Assembly: GCF_001661345.1 (NCBI RefSeq)
Contig: NW_017962918.1
Location: forward strand, 496,001-560,000
Source: Ascoidea rubescens DSM 1968
Lineage: Eukaryota > Ascomycota > Saccharomycetes > Ascoideales > Ascoideaceae
Direction of reading: 5' to 3'
DNA length: 64,000 bases
Position numbers and translations under genes: made by a program. The notes beneath the pieces are model-generated. The model ran no database searches and had not been told where the DNA came from. It saw nothing but the letters and a program-made list of their open reading frames with translations. Positions 11,325 through 20,656 of this stretch are shown in pieces. The stretch's first letter is position 1. Each line of letters opens with the position of its first letter.

Positions 11325-11367
<43 letters not shown>

Positions 11368-13199
11368 GTAGTAGTAGTCTTGAAAATACTGGTTCAGTAG
11401 AAAACTTGGAAGAATCTTTAACCAGTGATATCTTATCTAGTAGCAACGATAGCTTTAGTAAATCCACTGATACAGACACGAGAACAGGCATGAGTATAGG
11501 TGATAATACAGGGAATATATTATCGAGTGCAAATTCAAACGATTTAGCTTCAATTAAATCAGCAGATAGTTTTGATAATCATAATCATAATAATAATCAT
11601 ATTAACAATGATAATAAAGAGATCTATCAAAATGACAATAAAAATGATATAAAAGATATATCCAAGTCTAGTGTATCCAATGCAAATATTTTAAATACTC
11701 TAATTAGACCAATTAGGCCACAAAGTAGACCTACCAAATTTAGCCAAGTAGAAACAAAAGACAAATTAAGGAAACTAGATACACAAAGTGTTCCCATTAG
11801 ACCAGCAAGACCAACAAGACCAAATAAGTTAATTAATATTGATACTAAGGATAATAATAATAACGATGACAATAAAATTCAGGAGGAAGCACTAAGATCT
11901 CCATTAGTAACAGTGAAAAAGCCCTCGTCAAAGATAGCGAAATTTCAACAGATGATTAATGAGCAACAGGAAAAATTCAAAGGGTTAAATAAACCTAACC
12001 CCCCACCAAGGCCATTAATTAAAAGAAGGTCGAATAAGAGTGAAGATAGATTAAGTAATGAAAATAGTAATGGTAATATTGAGAATATAGAAAGTAAAGA
12101 AGGTAAAGAAGATAATATTGGCGATGGTAAGACACATGGAAAAAATGTGATTAAAAAGGATAATGAATTTACAAAGAACCTTAATAATATGATTGGTATG
12201 GCGTTGCCAGGAATGGGATTGCCAGGAATGGCGTTACCTGGAATGGCGGTTCCTGGGATGGTTCCTTCTGCTTTGGATAAGAATAATAAGACAAAAGAAG
12301 AGGAGAATAGTTTAAATAATCGCAATAAAAATAACAAGAAAGAAAAAGGTGAAAATAAAGTCGAAAAACCGCTAAAGGATGTCAGAAAGGGAAGAGCTAG
12401 AGGACCTAGAGGAAGAAGGTTACCTGCTGAAGCTAAGAAAACTATTGAAGTTAAAGAGAAAAGCAGGTATAACATTTTTTTTAGCAATATGTGGGAGATT
12501 TCATTTGGGAATGATGAAATAGATAGTGGTGATAAAAAACCCAGTAATGTTGAGAGTATCACAGAAAAAAAGAGCACAAAAGGTGTAAAAGAAATTGAAG
12601 AAATTGAAAAAGATGGAAAAGATGAAAAAGTTATAGATCAGACTAAAACAGTTGATCAAGAACAATTTAAAAATATTGGGGCTAAAGAAGAAGAATATAC
12701 AAATGTTGAGGAAATTAAAACAGAAAAAAACAAAAATAATGAAAATAGAGAAGTTAAGGATGTAATTAAAAATAAACTAGATCTCAATAAAGAAAATATA
12801 GATGGGTTTGATGTTGAAACTGAGACTGAGAGCAGAACTATGGTGCCCGGAAATGGGAACGAGGTGTTTAATGATGACAAAGAAGAGAAAGCTGTTGACA
12901 GAGGAATCAAGGCAATTGATGTCGACGAGAGGAAAGGAGAAGAAGAGGTAAGAAAGCACGGAAATAAAGAAAGAGCAAGATCAGATTCAAATGCCAGTTT
13001 GTTGTCGGTTGAGGTCCTTCCCATCAAGTTTGAGAACGAGGACAGTCCCTGGATTCCTCCAGCAGACTGGAACGACGAGGAGGTGGTCAAGGTGAAAGAG
13101 ACGATTATCCTCAGCGACAACGAGATGGACGACGCCAAAGAGGCAAAGGAATCAAATAACCACACCTGCAGAAGCACAGAGCTCATCGAGCTCGACTAG
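9726..13199 (+). CDS. AIM21: Aim21-like actin-patch regulator (two exons)
   Basis: Two exons, 9726-9773 and 9831-13199, give a protein of about 1138 aa. Exon 1 encodes MDRDHPKIPQRPTKSK and joins in frame to KPSIPSRRPS, giving the Pro-rich IPxRP motifs that open Aim21 proteins. More IPxRPxRP, RPIRPQSRP and PIRPARPTRP motifs recur. Near the C-terminus, about residue 895, RARGPRGRRLP matches the capping-protein-interacting (CPI) type segment of yeast Aim21. Aim21 works with Tda2 at cortical actin patches, where it restrains barbed-end assembly. The middle is Asn/Asp-rich with an N14 run, and it is much longer than S. cerevisiae Aim21 (679 aa, from memory). Without exon 1 the frame has no sensible ATG. 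The family call rests on motif style, not on a full alignment. Confidence 0.75.
9774..9830 (+). other. AIM21: AIM21 intron (57 nt)
   Basis: The donor is GTATGT, the branch box is a perfect TACTAAC at 9810-9816, and the acceptor CCCAG ends at 9830. The intron sits after codon 16, phase 0, and its removal joins two parts of one Pro-rich motif. Branch-to-acceptor distance is 14 nt, short but usual for compact yeast introns. Confidence 0.93.
11325..11366 (+). repeat. (AAT)n poly-Asn tract in AIM21
   Basis: A perfect AAT triplet run encodes 14 consecutive Asn and is followed by AGT triplets encoding Ser. It lies in a disordered section and is a likely length polymorphism. Confidence 0.85.
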
Positions 13200-13478
13200 T
13201 TGTACGTAGCCCACGTAGCACCTGCACCGCCAATGCACCATCAATGCACAGTTTCTGCAGTTTCTGCGGCCGCTGCAGCCGCTGCAGCAGACACCACACA
13301 CAGCATCCTCCTGACGCACACGCAGCTGGAGCACCACTGTGTTGGATCAGACCCCAGCCGTTGGTCGACGGGCTGTGGGTGCGCTGGAGCTGGGCCCAGA
13401 ACTGCCCCCAACCACAACAGCCCAAGAACTGCTTCTTCTTCCTGCTTGCCACTCGATGCCTCCACAGCTCTGCTCGCC
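13200..13478. promoter_or_regulatory. CDC7 upstream region, GC-rich
   Basis: This 279-base region between the AIM21 stop and the preferred CDC7 ATG is GC-rich, with CTGCAG/GCAGC repeats around 13255-13295. It is open in several frames, but the encoded Ala/Cys/His-rich peptide resembles no Cdc7 N-terminus. I read it as promoter and leader. An ATG at 13233 is in frame with CDC7, so a longer form cannot be excluded. Confidence 0.55.
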
Positions 13479-14292
13479 ATGGTGGTAGAAACTTGTTTTG
13501 GTGCTGCCAACTCAGTGTCCAGAACCCATACCTCCTCTGTGCTTCAGACCATGGGCGCTACCCAGGAGAACGTTTTGGTGGATGCTGCTTACGCTGCCTC
13601 ACACAATCTTACTGAGAGTCTCGTTGAGGCTACTGATGGCAATACTGATGGTGGTGCTTCTGACAACGTCTCTGGTCGCGACTGTGCTGACAACACCGGT
13701 GCTGATAGCTCTGGCGACAACCACACACACCAGCTATCTCAAGACAGGCTAGATTCCCAATCCCAGCAAACCTTAAATGTCAATGTCAACAATAATCAGA
13801 ATGACAGTTTCAATAGCAGTAACAAAAGCACACAAAAAAGCCATCACCAAGTCCTGGACAATCAAAACGATGAGAACACACACACTACCAACAACACAAC
13901 CGATTCCACTTCTAACAATAATGATGACGATGACGATGACGATACAAACAGCCAAATGAGCGATATACCAATCGATATACTTGAAGAGATGAAAGAACTA
14001 CAAAACTCAATACCTGGCTTATCGTCAAGATACCATTTGCTAGACAAAATTGGCGAAGGAACGTTTTCTTCGGTCTACAAAGCCCAAGATTTAAATGGAA
14101 TCTCCAATTCATTTTATAATAACATTCTCAATCAAAAATCATTTAAAAAATCAATCAATAAAGAAATAAACGATCCCACTACCGCCGGCACTACTATTAC
14201 TACTAATAATAACGATAATAATAACGATAATAATAACGATAATGATAATGATAATGATAATGATAATGATAATGATAATGATAATGATAATG

Positions 14293-14335
<43 letters not shown>

Positions 14336-15488
14336 TAATAAAATTAAATTGAAGAAAAAATCAAGAGAAAATAACTATGATTTCACTCCATCAAGAAAAA
14401 AACAAAAGTTATCCTTAATCAAAAAAAATAACAGAAAAAAATATAAACTTGTAGCATTGAAAAAAATTTACGTTACCGCTTCTCCCCAAAGAATCTTTAA
14501 TGAACTACAACTATTATACAATTTAAACGGTTGCAAACGAGTCGCTCCATTATTAGATGCGATTAGACACCAAGACCAAATCATCGCCATTCTACCTTAC
14601 TACAACCATGCTGATTTCAGAGACTACTTCAGAGACTTGCCTCTCAATGGCATCAAAATTTACATGTTCGAATTACTATCCGCTTTGAATTTCGTTCATA
14701 ACAAAAGAATCATTCACAGAGATATCAAACCAACAAACTTCTTATACGACCCATTCAAAAAAAAGGGAATACTAGTAGACTTTGGTCTAGCTGAAAAGGA
14801 AATATCAATCAAAGAATCAATCAACAAAAAAAACTACATCTGTCCCTGCATCAAAGGCGGTTTACCACTAGACCCCAATAGTCAGATCAACTCAAAGGGC
14901 TATTTAAAGGAAGACTCAAGACCAAGCAGAAGAGCTAATAGAGCGGGCACAAGGGGTTTCAGAGCTCCTGAAGTGCTATTCAAATGCCCCAATCAAACAA
15001 CTAAAATCGATATTTGGTCTTGCGGCGTTATCTTATTGATCTTACTATCAAGAAGATACCCTTTTTTCTCTTCTCCTGATGATATTGATGCTTTAGTTGA
15101 ACTAACCTGTTTATTTGGTATTGATAGAATTAGACAAGTAGCCGCTCTACATGGCTTGGGTCTAGAAAGCAATTTGGCTACAGTAAAAGGCTCAGGTTAC
15201 TCTCTAGGTGAAATTATCTATTGGGCAATTAACACAGAAAGGTTAAGTAAAACCTTGCCATCTGACTCAATCGTAATCAAGGAAACTTTCCAAGGTTTGG
15301 ACGAATCTGGAAAACCAAAAAATAACAAAACTGGAAAAGAATTTGAAAATGTCTTTCAATTATTATTAGAATGCTTAAATTTATATTCTAATGGTAGAAT
15401 CACCGCAGCAAATGCTCTAAAATTGCCATTTTTCGATGAATGCCATAAATATGAAGCATTGTTAAATAGTTCAAGTATCAGATATTGA
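13479..15488 (+). CDS. CDC7: Cdc7 protein kinase (DDK catalytic subunit)
   Basis: Cdc7 with Dbf4 phosphorylates Mcm2-7 to fire replication origins. From the ATG at 13479 the protein has 669 residues. The kinase core shows GEGTFSSVYKA (about 192), VALKKIYVTASPQRI with the catalytic Lys at about 328, HRDIKPTNFL with Asp415, VDFGLAE with Asp434, and RANRAGTRGFRAPEVL, a Cdc7 signature. Between the glycine loop and the catalytic Lys lies an insertion of about 115 residues that includes a long Asn-Asp repeat; the equivalent part of S. cerevisiae Cdc7 is short. A further Cdc7-typical insert (the Cys-containing CPCIKGG segment) precedes the APE motif. The N-terminal 165 residues are Ser/Thr/Asn/Asp-rich. 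In-frame ATGs at 13233 and 13551 are alternative starts. It ends 59 bases from the convergent MCT1. Confidence 0.95.
14201..14341 (+). repeat. (AATGAT)n / AATAAC repeat inside the CDC7 kinase domain
   Basis: AATAACGAT-type repeats pass into a run of AATGAT hexamers and then AAT triplets, encoding alternating Asn-Asp and then poly-Asn. The frame is kept. The repeat separates the glycine-rich loop from the catalytic lysine. Confidence 0.9.
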
Positions 15489-15547
15489 AAACTTTATAAT
15501 AATTTTATTATAATTTTATATACAAACTATATTATAATCAAATAATT

Positions 15548-16705
15548 TTACGAATCAAGCTCTTTCATTTGTTTCTCATGTATTTTTTTCAACAAAAGGT
15601 CAATATCACTTATGGTATTAATTGGAATGTTCAAATCGATTTTATTTTTGGAATCTTCAATAAGAATCTTAGAAACAAAAGTATGTGTAAATGTGGGACC
15701 CAAGTGAATAAATTTCTTTACGTTCAATTCAGAACTTAGTCTGGTTACATTGGCAATAAAATCCACTGTTTGATTTGAATTTGAAATGAAATTATAAATA
15801 GCCCTTCTATAATCATCTTCAACAATTTCATTACGATAATTGGTTATAACTGGTTTTAACTCAGATATATTGAACAGATTCAATTTAATATTTCTTTTGA
15901 AATACTCTTCCAACTCAACGTCAACATTTTTCAAATAAGGGGAGTGAAATGGAATAGTTACAGGCACTTCAAATGGTCTAAACCCACTTTTACTCAATTT
16001 TAAATTTGAACGTAGCTCATTCAAAAATGATGGAAGCAACTTTGATGGTCCAACTATCACAATTTGAGCAAATGAATTGATATTGGAAATATATATTCTC
16101 TCGTTAATCGGAACCTGTTCATTTGATTGATAATGATCCAAAAACTTATAAACAGTTATAAAAATTTTGGGATTAATTATCAATGAATACATTTTAAATT
16201 CTATATTCTCATCATATTGATTTTTTATAATGTCTTCCATCAATTTGCCTCGTTTTTGAACTAATTTCAAAGAGTTTTCCATATCTAAAATTTGATTGAA
16301 ATATAGTGAAATATATTCACCAACAGAGTGTCCAACAAAATAATCAACAGCATCAGCTATATTAAAATGGTAATAATTTTTTAAAAATAAATCAATAATA
16401 ATTGATGATAGAAAAATAGCAGGTTGAGCATTCGAAGTTCTCCGAAAAAATTGCTGAGAATTTTCATCATTATTTAAAATATTCAAAGAGAAATTTTTGT
16501 CATTCAAAATCTCATCAGCTTGATTTAACAATGGTCGAATCAAGTTCTCTCTTTTGGAATCAAATTCAAGAAGCTCATTGATAAGCTTAAAATCAACTGA
16601 GCCTTGACCAGGAAAAACAAGAGCAGTTTTGGCGGACAAAGCATCAGCAGAAAAAGACCTGCTAAAACCCGAAAACCTTTTGAATATTGTTTTAAACTTG
16701 GACAT
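15548..16705 (-). CDS. MCT1: malonyl-CoA:ACP transacylase, mitochondrial
   Basis: Mct1 loads malonyl groups onto mitochondrial acyl carrier protein for type II fatty-acid synthesis, which supplies octanoyl for lipoic acid. The protein (385 aa from the ATG at 16705) starts MSKFKTIFKRFSGFSRSFSA, a basic Ser/Arg/Phe-rich matrix-targeting type leader. LVFPGQGSVDF follows, then the nucleophile elbow GHSVGEY (catalytic Ser) and VTIPFHSPYL with the expected catalytic His. The length matches the family (S. cerevisiae about 360 aa). An in-frame GTG 21 bases upstream is not used as the start. It pairs functionally with ETR1 at 58.5 kb but is not clustered with it. It diverges from MCP1 over about 1 kb. 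Confidence 0.95.
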   Translation of the reverse strand: MSKFKTIFKRFSGFSRSFSADALSAKTALVFPGQGSVDFKLINELLEFDSKRENLIRPLLNQADEILNDKNFSLNILNNDENSQQFFRRTSNAQPAIFLSSIIIDLFLKNYYHFNIADAVDYFVGHSVGEYISLYFNQILDMENSLKLVQKRGKLMEDIIKNQYDENIEFKMYSLIINPKIFITVYKFLDHYQSNEQVPINERIYISNINSFAQIVIVGPSKLLPSFLNELRSNLKLSKSGFRPFEVPVTIPFHSPYLKNVDVELEEYFKRNIKLNLFNISELKPVITNYRNEIVEDDYRRAIYNFISNSNQTVDFIANVTRLSSELNVKKFIHLGPTFTHTFVSKILIEDSKNKIDLNIPINTISDIDLLLKKIHEKQMKELDS

Positions 16706-17756
16706 ATGCAAAATGAGAGCTATCACTGATCCCTAAACCAATAAATCAACACACTGCGTTTCAAATTATACAATTGACTTTTTATTATATCATCCCCAGA
16801 AAAAAAACCCTGTTTTGGATCCAATAAACGTGATTTATACAATATTTTGCAAAAAAATGTTTGCATATATATACGCAGATAATCGCATTATGTTGTTGCT
16901 GTTTGCATATGCATATGAATGTATGTCTTACATCAAATCCTTCTTTGTGGCTCTAATTAGATTATCCATAGACGTGGTTTGGTGCTGTAATTTTTTTAAA
17001 AACTTTCTCTGTTTTATCATTTTGATCAGATTTTTTCAGTTGGATTTTTTTGATTATGATTTTATGATGGTTTTGACTATTCACTTAGTTTGAGAATGGT
17101 GACAGCAGAAGTTGCTAATTTTACACAAACCAATATTGATCTGATCATAATAATTCGTTTGGAGCTATTGAATGAGAGGCAGCAAACAATCGGGAACCTA
17201 AATTGGCATGTTTCTATTAAATATTTCTTCAATTCCCATTAACAATATTGTAAATTCTTTTTCCTTTGACACTGAGTAGTTACTAAAAGTTTTTGGAATT
17301 CCAAAACAACATTAAAAAAACCCACCAGAAGAGAATTAAAACTGAAACGAAAAAAAAACAGTTCATTTCTTTTAATTGAATTTGTTATTCAAATTTATGA
17401 TCCACGAAAAACCAATAATATTGTAACTTGCTTTTTTTTTCGTTTAATATTTACTATTAAGATGAAAAAAATATTCTTTTAAAAAAAAAATAAAAGAAAT
17501 AAAATCAAGTATCAGCTTTGCTACTTTAATTTTATAGTGATAAACCAAAAGGCAAACCCACCTGTGTTGTTTTACCACAATAAATAATATTAAATAATAA
17601 ATAATTACCAATATTAATAATTGGTATTGACAACAAAAATCATATTGGCTATTTTGATTGTATATGACCTCAATTTCATTGGGCAGCTGATACAATCTCT
17701 AATTTGCCATTAGTTTTTTCATTAACAATCCAAGTAAGAGTAAAGCATTATCTAAA
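16706..17756. other. MCT1/MCP1 divergent intergenic region
   Basis: This 1.05 kb AT-rich region lies upstream of both divergent genes. It holds TATATATA and ATATGCATATG stretches near 16865-16920 and long A/T runs at 17340-17500. The small open frames on either strand are Phe/Ile-rich and unsupported. No RNA gene was seen. Confidence 0.5.
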
Positions 17757-18488
17757 ATGGATAAATTTATTGGAATAAAAAATTATATAGTTAATGAAAT
17801 ACCAAACTATATTCTTCCAGTGTTAAAATTCTTACAGAAATATTCCTCAATATCATTTCAAATTTTTTTTTTGCTTCATCTCACCAATGTTTCAATTATT
17901 CCATTAATCTCAATAGATAAGTTTGATGATGTACTAATGATAAACAGAGAGGTTTATCAAAACAATGAATTCCTCTTGATTTATGGTTCATTGACCACCC
18001 ATATCCTTAGTGGAATCCTCGTTAGACTCTTCAGAAGAATTAGATCCAGATTTAAATATGGAACATTCAAAAAACAAAAAAAAAATAAGGGTTTCTTCAA
18101 ATCCTTTAACAACTTGCAATTAACAGGATACATTTTAATTCCAATTGTTTTATTTCATATTCTTAAAGAACGAATCTCTCCAATTTTAGTTGATGGAGAC
18201 TCCTCTTTCGTTGACATTAACTATATCATCTTCCAACTAAAGGAACATAAGTTCAGAACCATCTCAGGATTAAATCTTCTATCCATATTGAGCATATACC
18301 ATATTATCAAAGGATCAGTCAAATGGTTCAAATTGAAATGGAATCCGACTCTTGTCAATGGGTTGATTTATGGGTTTTCAACCTTTTCATTCTTAAGCTT
18401 ATTACGTCTACAATTTAGCGACTTTGTCGGATTTTCACAATCTGTTAAAGAAAAATATGAATTGTACCTTAATGTTATTCCTTTATAG
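17757..18488 (+). CDS. MCP1: Mcp1-like mitochondrial outer-membrane protein
   Basis: This 243-residue membrane protein matches the Mcp1 transmembrane family (formerly DUF1691) in layout. It has a hydrophobic segment with FLLHLTNVSIIPLI at about 40-54, a conserved ...YGSLTTHILSGILVRL helix at about 77-92, LTGYILIPIVLFHIL at about 121-136, and a repeat-like second half ending with LSILSIYHIIKGSVKW at about 180-195. His residues recur within the membrane segments, as in the family. S. cerevisiae Mcp1 works with Vps13 at mitochondria and suppresses ERMES (mdm10) defects in lipid supply. This copy is shorter than the S. cerevisiae protein (about 300 aa). The start is the first ATG in a good context. 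Confidence 0.8.
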   Translation: MDKFIGIKNYIVNEIPNYILPVLKFLQKYSSISFQIFFLLHLTNVSIIPLISIDKFDDVLMINREVYQNNEFLLIYGSLTTHILSGILVRLFRRIRSRFKYGTFKKQKKNKGFFKSFNNLQLTGYILIPIVLFHILKERISPILVDGDSSFVDINYIIFQLKEHKFRTISGLNLLSILSIYHIIKGSVKWFKLKWNPTLVNGLIYGFSTFSFLSLLRLQFSDFVGFSQSVKEKYELYLNVIPL

Positions 18489-19075
18489 GGTTTTATAAAT
18501 ACTTTAACTGTGTGATATACCCTTGGATATAGTAATACACATAGCATAATTATATATTCAGTAATCGCTACATATTTTCAATCCCAGGCTCTCAATAAAT
18601 ATTCCCAGTAATTAACCTCAATAGATATTCCCAATAGATATTTAGCTTTTGCTAACATCGTTGTAAAATCTGTCTAACATGGCTGTGAGACCTTCTCTTT
18701 GTTAGTACTGTTATTCATTTAAACCTCTTTGCACTCGGAGTCAAATAATCAAATAATATTCAGCTAATTATTAATTATTAATTTTTTTTTTTCTGCTTGA
18801 ATGGCTAATTAATATCTTCCAATGAAATTCTACACTCTTTTAGCTCTAGAGTTTTTGTTTTTTTTTAATATAAATAAGAGATGAGCTCCTCACACTTCAA
18901 TAATCCCCCAACAGTTTTTGAAAGCTTTTATTGTATCCTTTAGAAAACACATTAATACCTGTTTCCTAAACCATCAAATCTCCTTCAGCTATCTCCCAAA
19001 TATCTTGATAGCCAAAATAATAGAGGCATAGTTTTTAAATAATAAATATTAAATAACACTTGACTAATACTTAAA
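18489..19075. other. intergenic spacer before the cytochrome b5 gene
   Basis: This 587-base spacer is AT-rich. Near 18585-18645 a motif AATAGATATTCCCA / AATAAATATTCCCAGTAAT recurs two or three times with small differences. T-runs at about 18783-18792 and 18855-18865 would suit the promoter of the following gene. No RNA gene was seen. Confidence 0.5.
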
Positions 19076-19300
19076 ATGGGCTTATCTTACGAAGAAGTTG
19101 CTTTACATGATCAACCAGATGACTGCTGGGTTATAATTAACGGTGCTGTTTACGATGTTACCAACTTTTTAAACTATCATCCGGGTGGTGAAGAGATCTT
19201 GTTAAACTATGGTGGAAGAGATGCCACTGATATGTTCACCAGTATCCATAATTTTGACGTTATTATCAACAATGCTAATCTTGTCAGAAGAATCTATTAG
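19076..19300 (+). CDS. single-domain cytochrome b5-like haem protein (74 aa)
   Basis: The protein is one cytochrome b5 haem-binding fold with almost nothing else. It has YEEVALHD, CWVIINGAVYDVTNFL, the signature NYHPGGEEIL with the first axial His, GGRDATDMF, and then His at about 61 as the probable second axial ligand. It stops shortly after, with no linker and no C-terminal membrane anchor, unlike S. cerevisiae Cyb5 (120 aa). I found no splice signals that would add an anchor exon downstream. It is therefore likely a soluble electron carrier or haem-binding protein. The partner enzyme is unknown. The start ATG has A at -3. Confidence 0.85.
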   Translation: MGLSYEEVALHDQPDDCWVIINGAVYDVTNFLNYHPGGEEILLNYGGRDATDMFTSIHNFDVIINNANLVRRIY

Positions 19301-19685
19301 TTGGTGATTATTCATTAATTCGATTATTGAATAATGTTAACAATTAATAGATGATCTCTTAGAACAATTAGCTTTTTTTTTTCTTTTCTACTTTTACTTT
19401 TTGATTTTTTTTTCTGGTTTTTCTATGGTTCGATTTGTTGTCGAAATATCAATAGCTTTTTTAATTACACTTACAACACATATATATCTTTATCTTAGAT
19501 ACTACTAATGCATTTATACATCTTTTTTGTCTTCTTCTTTCTCCGATACTTCTATGGTTTGGTTCGAATTCTAGCTGAAATCAACATGAAACACTTCAAC
19601 ATAAATTGTAAAAGCCACTGCTTTTTTCCCTTTTCTCCCTTCTCTCCCTCTTCCTTTTGCTTGGTTTTTTCTTCTCAACAGATCT

Positions 19686-19865
19686 GGTCTGTGTTATACA
19701 GCTCTATTTCGATCCGTGTAATTTACAGACCGTTTTTATGGATTATATCTGTGTTTTTTTAAGATTGGGCCTCTGTTAATAGAGGTGTATTTTTAGGTCG
19801 ATCTTAAGAGTCTTTTTGCTGGTCTTTTCGACTCCTCCACTTCTGAAATGGAGTTTTTTATTTTC
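19686..19865 (+). ncRNA. candidate structured RNA or terminator cluster (three hairpins)
   Basis: The first hairpin runs 19686-19731. GGTCTGTGTTATAC pairs with GTGTAATTTACAGACC as a 14-bp stem with two G-U pairs, a two-base bulge and a 16-base loop, then T5. A second, CCTCT-GTTAAT-AGAGG, lies at about 19770-19785. A third, CTCCA/TGGAG, lies at about 19836-19854 and is followed by T6. Three such hairpins with T-tails in 180 bases stand out from the AT-rich background. They could be a polymerase III transcript, a structured 3' end or chance. No known RNA family was recognised. Confidence 0.3.
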
Positions 19866-20108
19866 AAAGTAAATAGCAACAACTTAATAAGCCACAAAAT
19901 TATCTCAAGAATGATCCTAAGGAAGCTAACAGCATTTTCAAATTAAATCGCTCTGATTACCTGAAATTTCCATTTTTTTATTTTCAATTATCTCCAACTA
20001 TTTTCTCAGGTATTTTCACTGTCATATAATTTTGATAGAAAAGAGTAATACTAAGCGTGATATTACAAAGAATTATCATTTAAAGTTACCTTATTACAAA
20101 TATATAAT

Positions 20109-20142
20109 AAAAAAACCGAGAAATTCTTAATTCTCGTTTTTT
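20109..20142. terminator. bidirectional terminator-like hairpin
   Basis: An A-run, then CGAGAA, an eight-base AT loop, TTCTCG and T6 form a near-perfect symmetric inverted repeat. It would look like a hairpin with a U-tail on either strand. It lies between convergent genes. Yeast mRNA ends do not need such hairpins, so its role is uncertain. Confidence 0.45.
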
Positions 20143-20656
20143 AGACTGGCAACTTTTATGCAGGCACTATTAAAAAAATAATTACAAAGTAATTACAAAA
20201 TATTTAAAAATAATAAATATTAAACTAAAAATAAAAATTATTTCTTTATCAAAAACATCAGTTGAGAATAATTTTAAATTTCAAAATATTAGCGCAAAAA
20301 AAATAACTTATTCTTTTAAAATCAAAAAAAATTAAATAAAATCAAACGTAATCAAACAAAATTGGTAAAAATTATGAAAAAATATCAATTTTTTAAACGA
20401 AGTAAAATAATTGTAGAATTTACCAATTAATTCGATATTTCTTTAGAAGATATTTTCTTATATTGACTTAATTTTAGTTTGAGAAGACAATGAAAAAAAT
20501 AACCTAATACGATGTCAACTAATTCATAGTAGGGAAATTATTAGTAAAACATAAAATAGAGTAAGATTAAGTACAAATAAGATAAACTAAGATAAACCAA
20601 GTTTTAATGCTGTGCTTTTTTTATGTTTTTTTTGCTTTATTTTAATATTTGAAAAA

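Larger units (their letters stand above)
19301..20656. other. convergent intergenic region with structured elements
   Basis: This 1.36 kb region between the cytochrome b5 gene and the 3' end of FRA1 is unusually long for convergent ends. It holds a series of strong hairpins followed by T-runs at about 19686-19860 and a terminator-like inverted repeat at 20109-20142, listed separately. The rest is A/T-run sequence. Confidence 0.6.

Noticed and set aside
11945-13186. Leu/Ser-rich frames antisense to AIM21 (210 and 176 codons)
   Set aside because: They are antisense shadows of Lys/Glu/Asn-rich coding sequence and carry no start context or motif.
19550-19620. Possible tRNA because of the B-box-like GGTTCGAATTC near 19560
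   Set aside because: No matching A-box, acceptor stem or cloverleaf could be built around it. It is kept only as context for the hairpin cluster.
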